Position numbers and translations under genes: made by a program. From Bradyrhizobium sp. RD5-C2 (lineage in GTDB: Bacteria; Pseudomonadota; Alphaproteobacteria; Rhizobiales; Xanthobacteraceae), in the NCBI RefSeq assembly GCF_019972155.1, contig NZ_BOVL01000020.1:166003-230002 (forward strand): 64,000 bases of DNA, read 5' to 3'. Under the pieces are notes generated by a model. It was not told the DNA's origin. It saw only the letters and a list, made by a program, of their open reading frames with translations, and ran no database searches. Positions 1 through 9,762 of the stretch are shown here, in pieces. Position 1 is the stretch's first letter. Each line of letters starts with the position of its first letter.

Positions 1-1131
1 CGCAGCACCACCCATGTTGAAGATGCCGCCGATCTGCGGGTTCTTGAGCTGCATGCCCTCGGGCGCTTGGCCTGTGAGCTGCATCGCGCTCATCACGTGC
101 ATGGAGACGCCGGTGGCGCCGATCGGATGGCCCTTGGCCTTGAGGCCGCCGGACGGATTGACCGGCAGCTTGCCGTCCTTCTGGGTCCAGCCTTCCATGA
201 TCGCGCGGGCGCCCTGGCCCTTCGGCGTCAGGCCCATCGCTTCATATTCGATCAGTTCGGCGACCGTGAAGCAGTCGTGGGTCTCGACAAAGGAGAGATC
301 GGAGAGCTGCAGGTCGGCCTTTTGCAGCGCGCGCTGCCAGGCGGTGGTGCAGCCCTCGAACTGCAAGATGTCGCGCTTCGACATCGGCAGGAAGTCCTGC
401 GCGTGGGCGGTGGCGCGGATGTTCACGGCCTTGCCCATGGTCTTGGCGGTCTCGGCATCGGTCAGCACCAGTGCGGCTGCGCCATCCGACACCAGCGAGC
501 AATCGGTGCGCTTCAAGGGACCGGCAACGAACGGATTCTTCTCGCTCTCGGCGCGGCAGAACTCGAAGCCGAAATCCTTGCGCATCTGCGCATAGGGATT
601 GGCGACGCCGTTCTTGTGGTTCTTGGCGGCGATCATCGCCAACGCATCCGACTGGTCGCCGTATTTCTGGAAATAGGCCTGCGCGATCTTGCCGAACACG
701 CCGGCAAAGCCGCCGACCGTGTCGCCGTCCTCAGGCAGATACGACGCCTTCAAGAGGTTCTTGCCGATCTCCGGACCCGGAGTCTTCGTCATCTGCTCGA
801 CGCCGACGACAAGCACGATCTTCGCGGCGCCCGCCTCGATGGCGCGGATGCCCTGATGCACGGCGGCCGAGCCCGTGGCGCAGGCGTTCTCGACGCGGGT
901 GGTCGGCTTGAAGCGCAGCGCAGGATTGGCCTGCAGCACCAGCGAGGCCGTAAAGTCCTGCGGCGAGAAGCCGGCGTTGAAGTGGCCGAGCATGATTTCG
1001 TCGACGTCGGATGCGGCAATGCCGGCGTCCGCTAGCGCTTCGTTGGCGACCTTGACCACGAGGCCCTCGACGGTCTCGGCGTCGAACTTTCCGAATGGCG
1101 TGTGCGCCCAACCCACAATGCTGGCGGTCAT
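1..1131 (-). CDS. Thiolase / acetyl-CoA acetyltransferase, SCP-2 type (partial, cut at left edge)
   Basis: The frame is open for 377 codons from an ATG at 1131 to the window edge with no stop, so the C-terminus is missing. The protein begins MTASIVGWAHTPFGKF. The nucleophilic Cys of the thiolase fold is C84 in RVENACATGSAA. Further on come VETHDCFTVAE and NPSGGLKAKGHPIGATG, which carry the C-terminal-domain histidine typical of the SCP-2/lipid-transfer thiolase branch. Such enzymes cleave or condense acyl-CoAs in the cytoplasm, in beta-oxidation or related side-chain degradation. The exact substrate cannot be read from the sequence. The gene follows eda on the same strand after 45 bases, but its chemistry does not fit the sugar-acid operon, so it may be a separate unit. 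Its start codon lies behind a hairpin (see 1140-1161). Confidence 0.9.
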   Translation of the reverse strand, partial: MTASIVGWAHTPFGKFDAETVEGLVVKVANEALADAGIAASDVDEIMLGHFNAGFSPQDFTASLVLQANPALRFKPTTRVENACATGSAAVHQGIRAIEAGAAKIVLVVGVEQMTKTPGPEIGKNLLKASYLPEDGDTVGGFAGVFGKIAQAYFQKYGDQSDALAMIAAKNHKNGVANPYAQMRKDFGFEFCRAESEKNPFVAGPLKRTDCSLVSDGAAALVLTDAETAKTMGKAVNIRATAHAQDFLPMSKRDILQFEGCTTAWQRALQKADLQLSDLSFVETHDCFTVAELIEYEAMGLTPKGQGARAIMEGWTQKDGKLPVNPSGGLKAKGHPIGATGVSMHVMSAMQLTGQAPEGMQLKNPQIGGIFNMGGAA

Positions 1132-1139
1132 GGCCGTAT

Positions 1140-1161
1140 CTCCCTGTTCCTGTTCAGGGAG
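1140..1161 (-). promoter_or_regulatory. Hairpin overlapping the thiolase ribosome-binding site
   Basis: On the minus strand CTCCCTG and CAGGGAG form a 7-bp stem around an 8-base loop. The 3' arm contains AGGGAG, which sits 8 bases before the thiolase ATG and is its likely Shine-Dalgarno sequence. The stem could mask the ribosome site. It could equally be a weak terminator for the upstream sugar-acid operon, although no T-run follows. Confidence 0.4.
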
Positions 1162-1176
1162 TTATGTAGCGTATCT

Positions 1177-1827
1177 TCAGGCTGCTTTCAGCGTTTTCAT
1201 CGCCTTCGCGCACATGGCGGTTATGCCCGCCCAGTTGCCGGCGCGGATATCGGCTGCCGGGCACAGCCAGGAGCCGCCGACCGCCAGCACATTGGGCTCG
1301 GCAAGCCAGGTCGCCGCGTTGGCCTCGCCGATGCCTCCGGTCGGGCAGACCCTGACGTTCGGGAATGGACCGGCCAAGGCGCGCAGTGCCTTGATACCGC
1401 CGGCCTGCTCGGCGGGGAAGAATTTGACGACGTCGAAGCCGTGCGCCAGTGCCTGCATCAGCTCCGAGGCGGTTGCGATCCCCGGCGCGAAAGGCAGCCC
1501 GCCGGCTGCGACCGCCTTCAACAGCTCCGGCGTCGCGCCCGGGCTGATGCCGAATTTGGCGCCGAGCGCCTCGGCGCGCGCCAGATCGTCACCATTGAGG
1601 ATCGTGCCGATCCCGACCACCGCGTCGGGCACCTCTGATATGATGGCCTTGGCCGCATCGACCGCGACCGCCGTCCGCAGCGTCACCTCGAGCGTCCGCA
1701 CGCCGCCCGCGACCAGCGCCTTGGCGAGCGGTACCGCATCGGCAAGCCGCTCGATGGTCAGCACCGGGATCACGGTGGCCTGGCGGATCAGCTCGGCGAT
1801 CTGCTCCTGCTTCGATGTCGTTGTCAT
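1177..1827 (-). CDS. eda: KDPG / 4-hydroxy-2-oxoglutarate aldolase
   Basis: A 216-residue class I aldolase, the usual length for Eda. It splits 2-keto-3-deoxy-6-phosphogluconate into pyruvate and glyceraldehyde 3-phosphate in the Entner-Doudoroff route. The Schiff-base lysine is K135 in VVKFFPAE and the general acid/base is E47 in LEVTLRT. The phosphate-binding GGI loop appears in CPTGGIGEAN. Its ATG overlaps the stop of the kinase gene by four bases (ATGA), so the two are translationally coupled, and the kinase makes the aldolase's substrate. It is the last gene of the sugar-acid operon. Confidence 0.95.
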   Translation of the reverse strand: MTTTSKQEQIAELIRQATVIPVLTIERLADAVPLAKALVAGGVRTLEVTLRTAVAVDAAKAIISEVPDAVVGIGTILNGDDLARAEALGAKFGISPGATPELLKAVAAGGLPFAPGIATASELMQALAHGFDVVKFFPAEQAGGIKALRALAGPFPNVRVCPTGGIGEANAATWLAEPNVLAVGGSWLCPAADIRAGNWAGITAMCAKAMKTLKAA

Positions 1828-2780
1828 TGCGAGGCCTTGCGGGATGGTGGGGGACGAGGCGCCTTCTTCGGCGGCATGGCGTAGCGGGGAATGATCGCAC
1901 CGGGATAGCAGACCACGACGCCGGCCAGACGATGGCCGGCGCGCGCCGCCTCCTCGGGCTCGGCGCCGCCGAGCCGCGCGGCGAGATAGGCCGCGGCAAA
2001 ACTGTCGCCGGCCGCCGTGGTATCGACCACCAGCTGGGCCAGCGGCTCCGCTCTCACCTCGCGCGTTCCGCCGGCGGAGCGCACGATGCAGGCGGGTTCG
2101 GCCAGCTTCAGCACGACCTCGGGGCTCGGGATGCCGGCGAGCAGTGCGGTGTTGCCCTCGCCGGGATAGAGCGGCGCCAGATCCTCGGTCGAGGCCAGCA
2201 CGATATCGGCGGTCTCGAATGCGCTGCTGAAGACTGTTCGCGCGACATTCAGGTCCGGCCAGCCGCGGGCGCGGAAATTGGTGTCGAACGCAAACCGCGT
2301 ACCCAGCAGCCGCGCGCGCTTCAGCGCCGCCATCAGCCGTTCCCGTCCGTCCTCGCGCAGGATCGAGAGCGTGATCGCCGAGAGATAGACGATGTCGTAG
2401 GTCGCGAGCGAGTTCAGGAGGTCGGCCGTCTCGGGCAGGTCCATCAGCTCGCGCGCCGCGGCGCTGTCGCGCCAGTGGAAGAAGCGCCGTTCACCCTTGT
2501 CGTCGGTCTGGATCAGATACAGCCCGGGCAGCTTGCCTGCCAATCGCGCGACATGCTTGGTGCCGATGCCTTCGCTCGCCCAACCCGCGATCATCTCATC
2601 GCTCAGCACATCATCGCCGAGCGCGGTGATATAATCGATGTGGACGCCGAGCCGGGACAGATAGACGGCGGTGTTGAGCGTGTCGCCGCCAAAGGCGCGC
2701 GAATACAGACCTCCGGGCTGGCCGCCCGGTGCCTGGCGCAACTCGATCATGCATTCGCCGATGCTGGCGACCCTTGTCAT
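1824..2780 (-). CDS. kdgK: 2-keto-3-deoxygluconate kinase (PfkB family)
   Basis: A 318-residue sugar kinase starting MTRVASIGECMIEL, the usual KdgK opening. The frame stays open upstream into the dehydrogenase gene, but this ATG gives the normal family length. The glycine-rich substrate-side motif is FGGDTLNTAVYLSRLG. The PfkB signature with the catalytic Asp is DTTAAGDSFAAAY near the C-terminus, where AAGD replaces the more usual GAGD. The enzyme phosphorylates KDG to KDPG, which Eda then cleaves. The gene lies 26 bases after the DenD-like gene and overlaps eda by four bases. The last 15 or so residues are rich in Pro, Lys and Arg and look like an unstructured tail. Confidence 0.93.
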   Translation of the reverse strand: MTRVASIGECMIELRQAPGGQPGGLYSRAFGGDTLNTAVYLSRLGVHIDYITALGDDVLSDEMIAGWASEGIGTKHVARLAGKLPGLYLIQTDDKGERRFFHWRDSAAARELMDLPETADLLNSLATYDIVYLSAITLSILREDGRERLMAALKRARLLGTRFAFDTNFRARGWPDLNVARTVFSSAFETADIVLASTEDLAPLYPGEGNTALLAGIPSPEVVLKLAEPACIVRSAGGTREVRAEPLAQLVVDTTAAGDSFAAAYLAARLGGAEPEEAARAGHRLAGVVVCYPGAIIPRYAMPPKKAPRPPPSRKASQ

Positions 2781-2806
2781 GCCAAGACCCGCGTGCCTGA
2801 GCGGAG

Positions 2807-3793
2807 CTAGGCGGCGAACTTGCCGCCCAGTTCGTCCTCGATGTGGATGCGGATGATGTCGTCGAACGTCTTCTCCGCCGTGGTGAAGCCGAGCTTCAGC
2901 GCGCGCTCGGTGGCGAAATCGCGCGGCCAGCCCGAGACGATGCTGATGATGGTCGGATCGGGCACCCGCCTGATCCGCGCGGTGACGTTCTTGCCGGCAA
3001 CGCGCTCCAGCGAGGCGATCTGCTCGCCGACGCTGACACACATCCCGGGCATGCTGAGATTGCGCCGCGGCCCCATCGCGTTGAGGTCCATGGTACCGGC
3101 GTGAACCAGGAAGCCGACCGCCGATTTCGGCGAGGCGTGCCAGTGCCGCACGTCCTCGGACACCGGCAGCACCGCCTCCTCGCCCGCCAGCGGCTCGCGG
3201 ATGATGTTGGAGAAGAAGCCGGACGCCGCCTTGTTCGGCTTGCCCGGGCGCACGCAGATCGTCGGCAGGCGGATCGAGATCCCGTCGAGCAGGCCCTTGC
3301 GGGTGTAATCGTTGATCAGGAGCTCGCAGATCGACTTCTGTGTGCCGTAGCTGGTCAGCGGCGTATGGAAGAACTCGTCGCCGATCTTCTCGGGGAATGG
3401 CGCGCCGAACACGGCGATCGAGGAGGTGAACACCAGCCGCGGCTTGTAGCCGTCGCCGACGGCGCGGATCGCGTCGATCAGGTAGCGGGTGCCGTCGAGA
3501 TTGATCCGGTATCCCTTGTCGAACTCGGCCTCCGCCTCGCCCGAGACGATCGCGGCGAGATGGAAGATCACGTCCGGGCGCTCGGCGATCAGGGGCGCCG
3601 CGGCACCGGCGTCGGCGAAATCGGATGCGACGACATTGACCGGAATCGAGGCGTTGGCGGGCTTGGCCGGCGCGACCACGTCCTGCAAGGTCATCCTGCT
3701 GATGTCCTGCTTGCCGAGCCGGCCCTCACGCAACAGACGCTCGGTCAATTTGCGGCCGACCATGCCGGCGGCGCCCAGAATCAGAATGTGCAC
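2807..3793 (-). CDS. denD: NAD-dependent epimerase/dehydrogenase, D-erythronate dehydrogenase (DenD) type
   Basis: A 328-residue extended SDR protein. The N-terminal Rossmann motif is GAAGMVG at residues 8-13. The catalytic residues are S125 in FTSSIAVFG and Y149/K153 in SYGTQK. The start is GTG, with AGGAG seven bases upstream. Sequence and length match the DenD branch, which oxidises D-erythronate or related sugar acids at C2. Here it sits between the sugar permeases and KDG kinase, so a role in oxidising or epimerising the imported sugar acid is likely but unproven. An alternative is a uronate or hexonate dehydrogenase of the same superfamily. Confidence 0.8.
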   Translation of the reverse strand: MHILILGAAGMVGRKLTERLLREGRLGKQDISRMTLQDVVAPAKPANASIPVNVVASDFADAGAAAPLIAERPDVIFHLAAIVSGEAEAEFDKGYRINLDGTRYLIDAIRAVGDGYKPRLVFTSSIAVFGAPFPEKIGDEFFHTPLTSYGTQKSICELLINDYTRKGLLDGISIRLPTICVRPGKPNKAASGFFSNIIREPLAGEEAVLPVSEDVRHWHASPKSAVGFLVHAGTMDLNAMGPRRNLSMPGMCVSVGEQIASLERVAGKNVTARIRRVPDPTIISIVSGWPRDFATERALKLGFTTAEKTFDDIIRIHIEDELGGKFAA

Positions 3794-3842
3794 GACCCTG
3801 CTCCTTTTCTTCTGTTCGAATTCGTCCGCGGGCCCTGCGCGC

Positions 3843-4742
3843 TTATTCCTTCACGGCACCCGTCATCGCCGAGACATAATGCTCAACGAAGAAGGCGTAA
3901 AGAATAACCAGCGGCAATGAGCCGACCAGCGCTCCCGCCATCAGCGATCCCCATTTGTAGATATCGCCGTCGACGAATTCGTTGACGATGGCGACCGGCA
4001 CCGTCTTGTTCGGGGTCGATTGCAGGAACGTCAGCGCATAGATGAACTCGTTCCAGCACAGAGTGAACGAGAAAATAAAGGCGGAGATCAGGCCGGGGAT
4101 CGCCAGCGGCACGATGATCTTGACCAGAATCTGCCAGCGCGACGCGCCGTCAATCAGCGCACACTCCTCGAGCTCATAGGGGATGGTCTTGAAATAGCCC
4201 ATCAGAAGCCAGGTCGAGAACGGGATCAGCAGTGTCGGATAGACCAGGATCAGCGACAGCGGAGAATCGAACAGCCCATAGGCCTGGATCACCGAGGCCA
4301 GCGGGATGAACAGGATCGACGGCGGCACCAGATAGGCCAAGAAGATCAAAACGCCGACGGCCTCCGCGCCCTTGAAGCGCAGCCGCGTGATCGCATAGGC
4401 CGACAGCACGCTGGCGACGATCGACAGGAAGGTGGCGCCGACAGCGACATACATCGTGTTCCACAGCCAGCGCGGATACTGCGTCTCGAACAGCAGCTTG
4501 CTGATGTGCTTGAAGGTCGGATGAACCACCCAGAACGGGTTGAACTTCTCCATGTCGATGAGCTGCTCGTCCGGCTTGATGGACGTCAGCACCATCCAAT
4601 AGAACGGGAACAGCAGCACCACGAGGATGATGAACAGCGGCAAATAAAGCGTAACGAGGCGCCGCGGCAGCGACTCCAGATAGCTCATGCCCTCGCTGTC
4701 GTCGCCGGTCGCGGTCTTCGATTGCAAGGTTGAATCAGTCAT
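3843..4742 (-). CDS. Sugar ABC transporter permease, MalG/UgpE type
   Basis: A 299-residue inner-membrane permease with about six hydrophobic segments, the first being LYLPLFIILVVLLFPFYW after a cytoplasmic tail of about 30 residues. The EAA loop that docks with the ATPase is the stretch ELEECALIDGASRWQILVKIIVPLA. The family (CUT1, binding-protein-dependent permease component) imports oligosaccharides, polyols and sugar acids. Its start overlaps the end of the partner permease by eight bases. The DenD-like gene follows after 49 bases. Confidence 0.93.
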   Translation of the reverse strand: MTDSTLQSKTATGDDSEGMSYLESLPRRLVTLYLPLFIILVVLLFPFYWMVLTSIKPDEQLIDMEKFNPFWVVHPTFKHISKLLFETQYPRWLWNTMYVAVGATFLSIVASVLSAYAITRLRFKGAEAVGVLIFLAYLVPPSILFIPLASVIQAYGLFDSPLSLILVYPTLLIPFSTWLLMGYFKTIPYELEECALIDGASRWQILVKIIVPLAIPGLISAFIFSFTLCWNEFIYALTFLQSTPNKTVPVAIVNEFVDGDIYKWGSLMAGALVGSLPLVILYAFFVEHYVSAMTGAVKE

Positions 4743-5694
4743 TGCTCGATCCTTGCTGCCATTTGCGGCGCTGCATTCCGAACCAGGAGATGGCGATGGC
4801 CGCCACCAGGAAGGGAATCATCGCGGTGGCGATCGCGGCGCCCTCGCCCAGCCGACCGCTGATGATGCCGCGCTGATAGCTCAGCGTCGCCATCAGGTGG
4901 GTGGCGTTGACCGGGCCGCCGCGGGTCAGCGCCCAGATCAACTGGAAGTCGGTAAAGGTGAACAGCACCGAGAACGTCATGACCACGGCGATGATCGGGG
5001 TCAGCAACGGATAGGTGATGAAGCGAAAGCGCTGCCAGTTGGTGGCACCGTCGAGCGTTGCGGCTTCATAGAGCGATGGCGAGACCGTCTGCAGGCCGGC
5101 CAACAGGGTGATCGCGACGAAGGGAACGCCGCGCCAGACATTGGCGAAGATCACGCTGGCCCGTGCCCAATCCGTGTCGCCGAGAAAGTTGATGTTGCTG
5201 TGGATCAAACCGAGTTTGATCAGCGACCACGAGATGATCGAGAACTGCGAATCGTAGATCCACCAGAACGCGATGGCCGACAGCACGGTCGGCACGATGA
5301 ACGGGATCAGCACGATCGACCGGATCACGGCCTTGAACGGCATGTGCCTGTTCAACAGCAGCGCGAGATAGAGCCCGATCGCGAATTTGATGGCGCTTGC
5401 GATCAGCGTGTAAAGCAAGGTGTTGAACACCGACAGCCAGAAGATCGAGTCGTCCCACAGCCACTGGTAGTTCTCGACACCGACAAAGGCTCCGGCGCGA
5501 CCGATGCGCTCGTCGGTGAAGCTCATCCAGACGCCGAGGCCGAGCGGATAGGCCAGGAACAGGATCAGGAACGCTGCCGTCGGCAGCATGAACCAGAACG
5601 CGGCCCAATTGCGGTTTCCGCTGAGCCGCGACCAAAGCGACGGCTCGCCTGCCGCGGCGGCTTGCGCCGGCATCGATGTCTGGACAGTGCTCAT
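4735..5694 (-). CDS. Sugar ABC transporter permease, MalF/UgpA type
   Basis: A 319-residue permease with six or so membrane segments (for example FMLPTAAFLILFLAYPLG near residue 40). The EAA motif is YEAATLDGATNWQRFRFITYP. It pairs with the MalG-type permease to form the channel of the CUT1 importer. The gene follows the binding-protein gene after 109 bases and overlaps the next permease by eight bases. Confidence 0.93.
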   Translation of the reverse strand: MSTVQTSMPAQAAAAGEPSLWSRLSGNRNWAAFWFMLPTAAFLILFLAYPLGLGVWMSFTDERIGRAGAFVGVENYQWLWDDSIFWLSVFNTLLYTLIASAIKFAIGLYLALLLNRHMPFKAVIRSIVLIPFIVPTVLSAIAFWWIYDSQFSIISWSLIKLGLIHSNINFLGDTDWARASVIFANVWRGVPFVAITLLAGLQTVSPSLYEAATLDGATNWQRFRFITYPLLTPIIAVVMTFSVLFTFTDFQLIWALTRGGPVNATHLMATLSYQRGIISGRLGEGAAIATAMIPFLVAAIAISWFGMQRRKWQQGSSND

Positions 5695-5803
5695 TCGCTC
5701 TCAACTCCGAATCAGACGGTGACGCGCGACCGATTTTGGATCGTGCGCCACCTCAGATCGCTCATGAACTTGAGCCGGCACGGCTTGCCGCGCCGGCCGT
5801 CAC

Positions 5804-7126
5804 CTAGCGGAAAATGCGCTTGGCCGCGCGTTCGGCCGAGGCCATCGCGGTCTTCACATCCTCGCGTCCGGTGCAATAGTTCGCAAACATGTCGACCACG
5901 ACGAAGTCGGCAATCGCGGCCGCCGCGTTTTCGCTCATCTGCGCCTCGCCAGCCGGGGTCGACGCCGTCTGAGCCACGCTCCGATAGGGCGTCGTCTTCG
6001 GGTCGGCCGTCCAGACCGGGTTCTTGTCGTAGTCGAGCAGGAAGTGCGACAGGTAGCCCTGCGCCGCTTCGACCCACGGATTGAACTGATCCGGCTCCAG
6101 CATGAAGGCCGTGAACGCCTTGCAAGCCTGCGGATACTTCGAGAAGCTGAAGATCAGGATCGGGAAGCCGAGATGCATCTCCCGCGTCTTGCCATCGAGA
6201 CCGGCCGGCAGGTGGGCATGATTCATGTCTTCGGCGATCTGCGGATTTTCCTTCTTCGCCGTGACGTAGATCGAAATGCCGTTCACGGTGAGATGAAGCT
6301 GCCCGGCAAGGAACGCCTTGTTGTTGGAGCTGTCGTTCCACGACGCGGTGCCCGGCACGAAATTGTCATACAGGCCCTTGACGTATTCGAGCGACTTCGC
6401 GGTCTCCGGCGAGTTGACGACGACCTTGTTGTCCTTGTCGATCAGCTTGCCGCCATGCGCCCACAGCGCCCAATGCAGCCAGCCGTTGGCATCGCCCGAG
6501 GCGTGGCCGAGCGCCATGCCGGCCGGGGTGCCGTTCTTGTTCATGCCCTTTACGAGATCGGCGAAGCCGGCGAGATCCTTCGGGAACTCCTTGTGGCCGG
6601 CCTTTTCCATGGCCGCGACGCGATAATTGACCAGCCCGCCGGTGGCGGCGACCGGAATTCCGATCCACTTGCCGTTCAGCATGCCATACGCCTTGCCGGA
6701 ATCGGCCCAGCCACCGCACTTCTTGCCGAGATAGTCGGCGACGTCGGTCACATCGACACACTTGCTCGGGAACAGGAACGGCAGCGAATAGAGGCCCCAC
6801 ACCATGTCGAGGCCCTGCCCGGTATTGGCCGCGACCGACGCTTTCGGCTGGATATCGTCGTAGGATTCGTTGGAGACGTTGATCGTAACGTTGTTGGCCT
6901 TCTGGAACGCATCGACGATCTTCATGAAGGCCACGTCTTCGGCTTCCACGAAGCGCTTCCAGCGCAGCAGGTTGATCTTGGCGCCCGGCTCCGGCTTCCA
7001 TTGCGAGGTTTGCGCCCAAGCCTTGGCGTAGCCGAGCAGTTGATCGCTCGTCATCGTCGCCGCGGCGGCCAGCATGGTGGCGCCGCCCTTGAGCAACGAG
7101 CGGCGGTCAGTATCAAAAATCGACAT
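5804..7126 (-). CDS. Sugar ABC transporter substrate-binding protein
   Basis: A 440-residue extracytoplasmic solute-binding protein of family 1. The N-terminus carries a twin-arginine-like signal (DRRSLLKGGATMLAAAATM), so export by Tat is likely. The ATG at 7126 is chosen because GGAGAA lies eight bases upstream; a TTG two codons earlier would sit almost on the ribosome site. The body has the usual SBP features (ANTGQGLDMVWG, LAGQLHLTVNG). It presents the sugar or sugar acid to the two permeases encoded downstream. The ligand is not evident from the sequence alone. Confidence 0.92.
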   Translation of the reverse strand: MSIFDTDRRSLLKGGATMLAAAATMTSDQLLGYAKAWAQTSQWKPEPGAKINLLRWKRFVEAEDVAFMKIVDAFQKANNVTINVSNESYDDIQPKASVAANTGQGLDMVWGLYSLPFLFPSKCVDVTDVADYLGKKCGGWADSGKAYGMLNGKWIGIPVAATGGLVNYRVAAMEKAGHKEFPKDLAGFADLVKGMNKNGTPAGMALGHASGDANGWLHWALWAHGGKLIDKDNKVVVNSPETAKSLEYVKGLYDNFVPGTASWNDSSNNKAFLAGQLHLTVNGISIYVTAKKENPQIAEDMNHAHLPAGLDGKTREMHLGFPILIFSFSKYPQACKAFTAFMLEPDQFNPWVEAAQGYLSHFLLDYDKNPVWTADPKTTPYRSVAQTASTPAGEAQMSENAAAAIADFVVVDMFANYCTGREDVKTAMASAERAAKRIFR

Positions 7127-7246
7127 TGGCAATTTTCTCCCGTTTTTTTGGTTGTCGCTTCAGACGTCGCTTGTCCCGCCCAAATACTGCGGGCCGGCAT
7201 TCTCGTGATGAAGATGCGCCGACGCTGCCTGCGGGCGCGGCATCGC

Positions 7247-8314
<1,068 letters not shown>

Positions 8315-8463
8315 CCACTTCCCTCCCTCAAGTTCCCGACGGCGTACGACAAGTGCCGCCACCGCTCTGTTTTGTTCCGGCCACGCTGGGTACGCGGCTC
8401 TGTCGGACTTGCTTTATTGTCCGCAGTTTATCCGGTTTTGGCAATCGTTCGATTAGCAATCGC

Positions 8464-8479
8464 TTGGTAGCGCTGTCAA
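8464..8479. promoter_or_regulatory. Candidate LacI-family operator, ABC operon / regulator side
   Basis: TTGGTAGCGCTGTCAA is an imperfect palindrome centred on the GC step typical of LacI-family operators. It lies between the divergent ABC ATPase and LacI genes, 42 bases before the LacI start. The left half, TGGTAGCGC, recurs at 9598-9606 before the dehydratase gene. Confidence 0.6.
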
Positions 8480-8520
8480 TATCGGTTTGTCTGCGACGAA
8501 GGTCGTGATATGAGCGGCAA

Positions 8521-9549
8521 ATGGCCCGAAAACACATCACGCCAGGCAAGATCCGGCTCACCGAAGTCGCGAAACTCGCCGGCGTCAGTCCGATTACGGC
8601 CTCGCGCTTCTTCAGGAATCCGGATGCGCTCTCGGCCGGCAAGCGCGCCAGGGTCGAGAGTGCGGCAAAAGAACTCGGTTACGTGCCCAATCTCGCGGCA
8701 CGCGCGCTTGCGTCGCAGCGCACCGAGGTGATCGGTGTCCTGATCCCGTCGTTGACCAACAATGTGTTTGCCGACGTGCTGCGCGGCATCTATGACGCGC
8801 TCGACGGCAGCCGCTACAGCATTCAGCTCGCCAACACCCGCTACAGCATCCTCCAGGAAGAGCGCCTGCTGCGTCTTTTTCTGGCACAGAAGCCGGCCGG
8901 GCTGATCGTCACCGGCATCAACCAGACCGCGGATTCCCGCCGCATCATGGAAACCGTCGATTGCCCGATCGTGCAAATCATGGAGGTCGGCCCCTCCCCG
9001 ATCGACATGATGATCGGATTTTCGCATTTTGACGCGGCAAAAGCCGCAATTGCCCACCTTCTCGCGCAGGGCAACCGGCGGATCGGCTTCCTCGGCGCGC
9101 GAATGGATCCGCGGGTGCAGCGGCGGCTTGACGGCTATCGCGCCGCGATGACCGAGGCCGCGCTGTTCGATCCGCAGCTCATCGTCACGACCGCGATTCC
9201 AACCTCAGTGACGTTGGGCGGGACGCTGTTTGCCGACCTGCTCGCCAAGACGCCCGACATCGACGCGGTATTCTGCGTCAATGACGACCTTGCGCTCGGC
9301 GCGCTGTTCGAATGCAAGCGCCGTCACGTGGCGGTGCCGGAGCAGATGGCGATCGTCGGCTTCAACGACCTCGAATTCATGGCGTCGAGCGAGCCGACGC
9401 TGAGCAGCGTGCGGACCAATCGCTACGAAATGGGCAGAAACGCTGCCATGATGGTGATCGAGACACTCGAAGGACGCCGGCCCACTGACCCCGTCGTCGA
9501 TCTGGGCTTCAGTGTCATGGAACGGCAAAGCTCGGCGCGACGCAGCTGA
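8521..9549 (+). CDS. LacI-family transcriptional regulator (GntR-like) of the sugar-acid island
   Basis: A 342-residue regulator. The N-terminal helix-turn-helix is IRLTEVAKLAGVSPITASRFFRNP, followed by the hinge helix region (NLAARALASQRTEVIGVLIPS) and a periplasmic-binding-protein-like effector domain. Its closest familiar relatives are the gluconate-type LacI repressors. It is divergent from the importer operon and directly upstream of the dehydratase/SDR genes on its own strand. Palindromes before both arms suggest that it represses the island and is released by the sugar acid or a keto-deoxy intermediate. The effector is inferred, not seen. Confidence 0.9.
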   Translation: MARKHITPGKIRLTEVAKLAGVSPITASRFFRNPDALSAGKRARVESAAKELGYVPNLAARALASQRTEVIGVLIPSLTNNVFADVLRGIYDALDGSRYSIQLANTRYSILQEERLLRLFLAQKPAGLIVTGINQTADSRRIMETVDCPIVQIMEVGPSPIDMMIGFSHFDAAKAAIAHLLAQGNRRIGFLGARMDPRVQRRLDGYRAAMTEAALFDPQLIVTTAIPTSVTLGGTLFADLLAKTPDIDAVFCVNDDLALGALFECKRRHVAVPEQMAIVGFNDLEFMASSEPTLSSVRTNRYEMGRNAAMMVIETLEGRRPTDPVVDLGFSVMERQSSARRS

Positions 9550-9597
9550 CATCAGCCCGACACCAGCCCGTCACATGGGACGCGAAAAATGACAAAA

Positions 9598-9611
9598 TGG
9601 TAGCGCAACCA
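9598..9611. promoter_or_regulatory. Candidate LacI-family operator before the dehydratase gene
   Basis: TGGTAGCGCAACCA is a 14-base palindrome with one mismatched pair, centred on GC. It shares TGGTAGCGC with the site at 8465-8473 and lies 152 bases before the dehydratase ATG. Two near-identical sites flanking the regulator gene support a shared regulon. Confidence 0.6.
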
Positions 9612-9762
9612 AGTGCCTTCAACTAAGGTCCAATCCATCCAGTGAAACACCTGTGCGTGATCGTCGAGGTTTGTAATGCGTGACGATTTGCGCAAGGTAG
9701 AACAACGTTGAACCAGAGCCCTTGAATGGGCCCATCAAGAGTTTGCATTGCGGGAGAAACCA

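Noticed and set aside
4020..4733. Long antisense frames opposite the ABC permeases and many other genes (also 6044-8470, 18959-20602, 26078-28360, 34904-36808)
   Set aside because: They are Arg/His/Asp-rich shadows of real genes caused by high GC at third positions, with no ribosome sites or recognisable domains.
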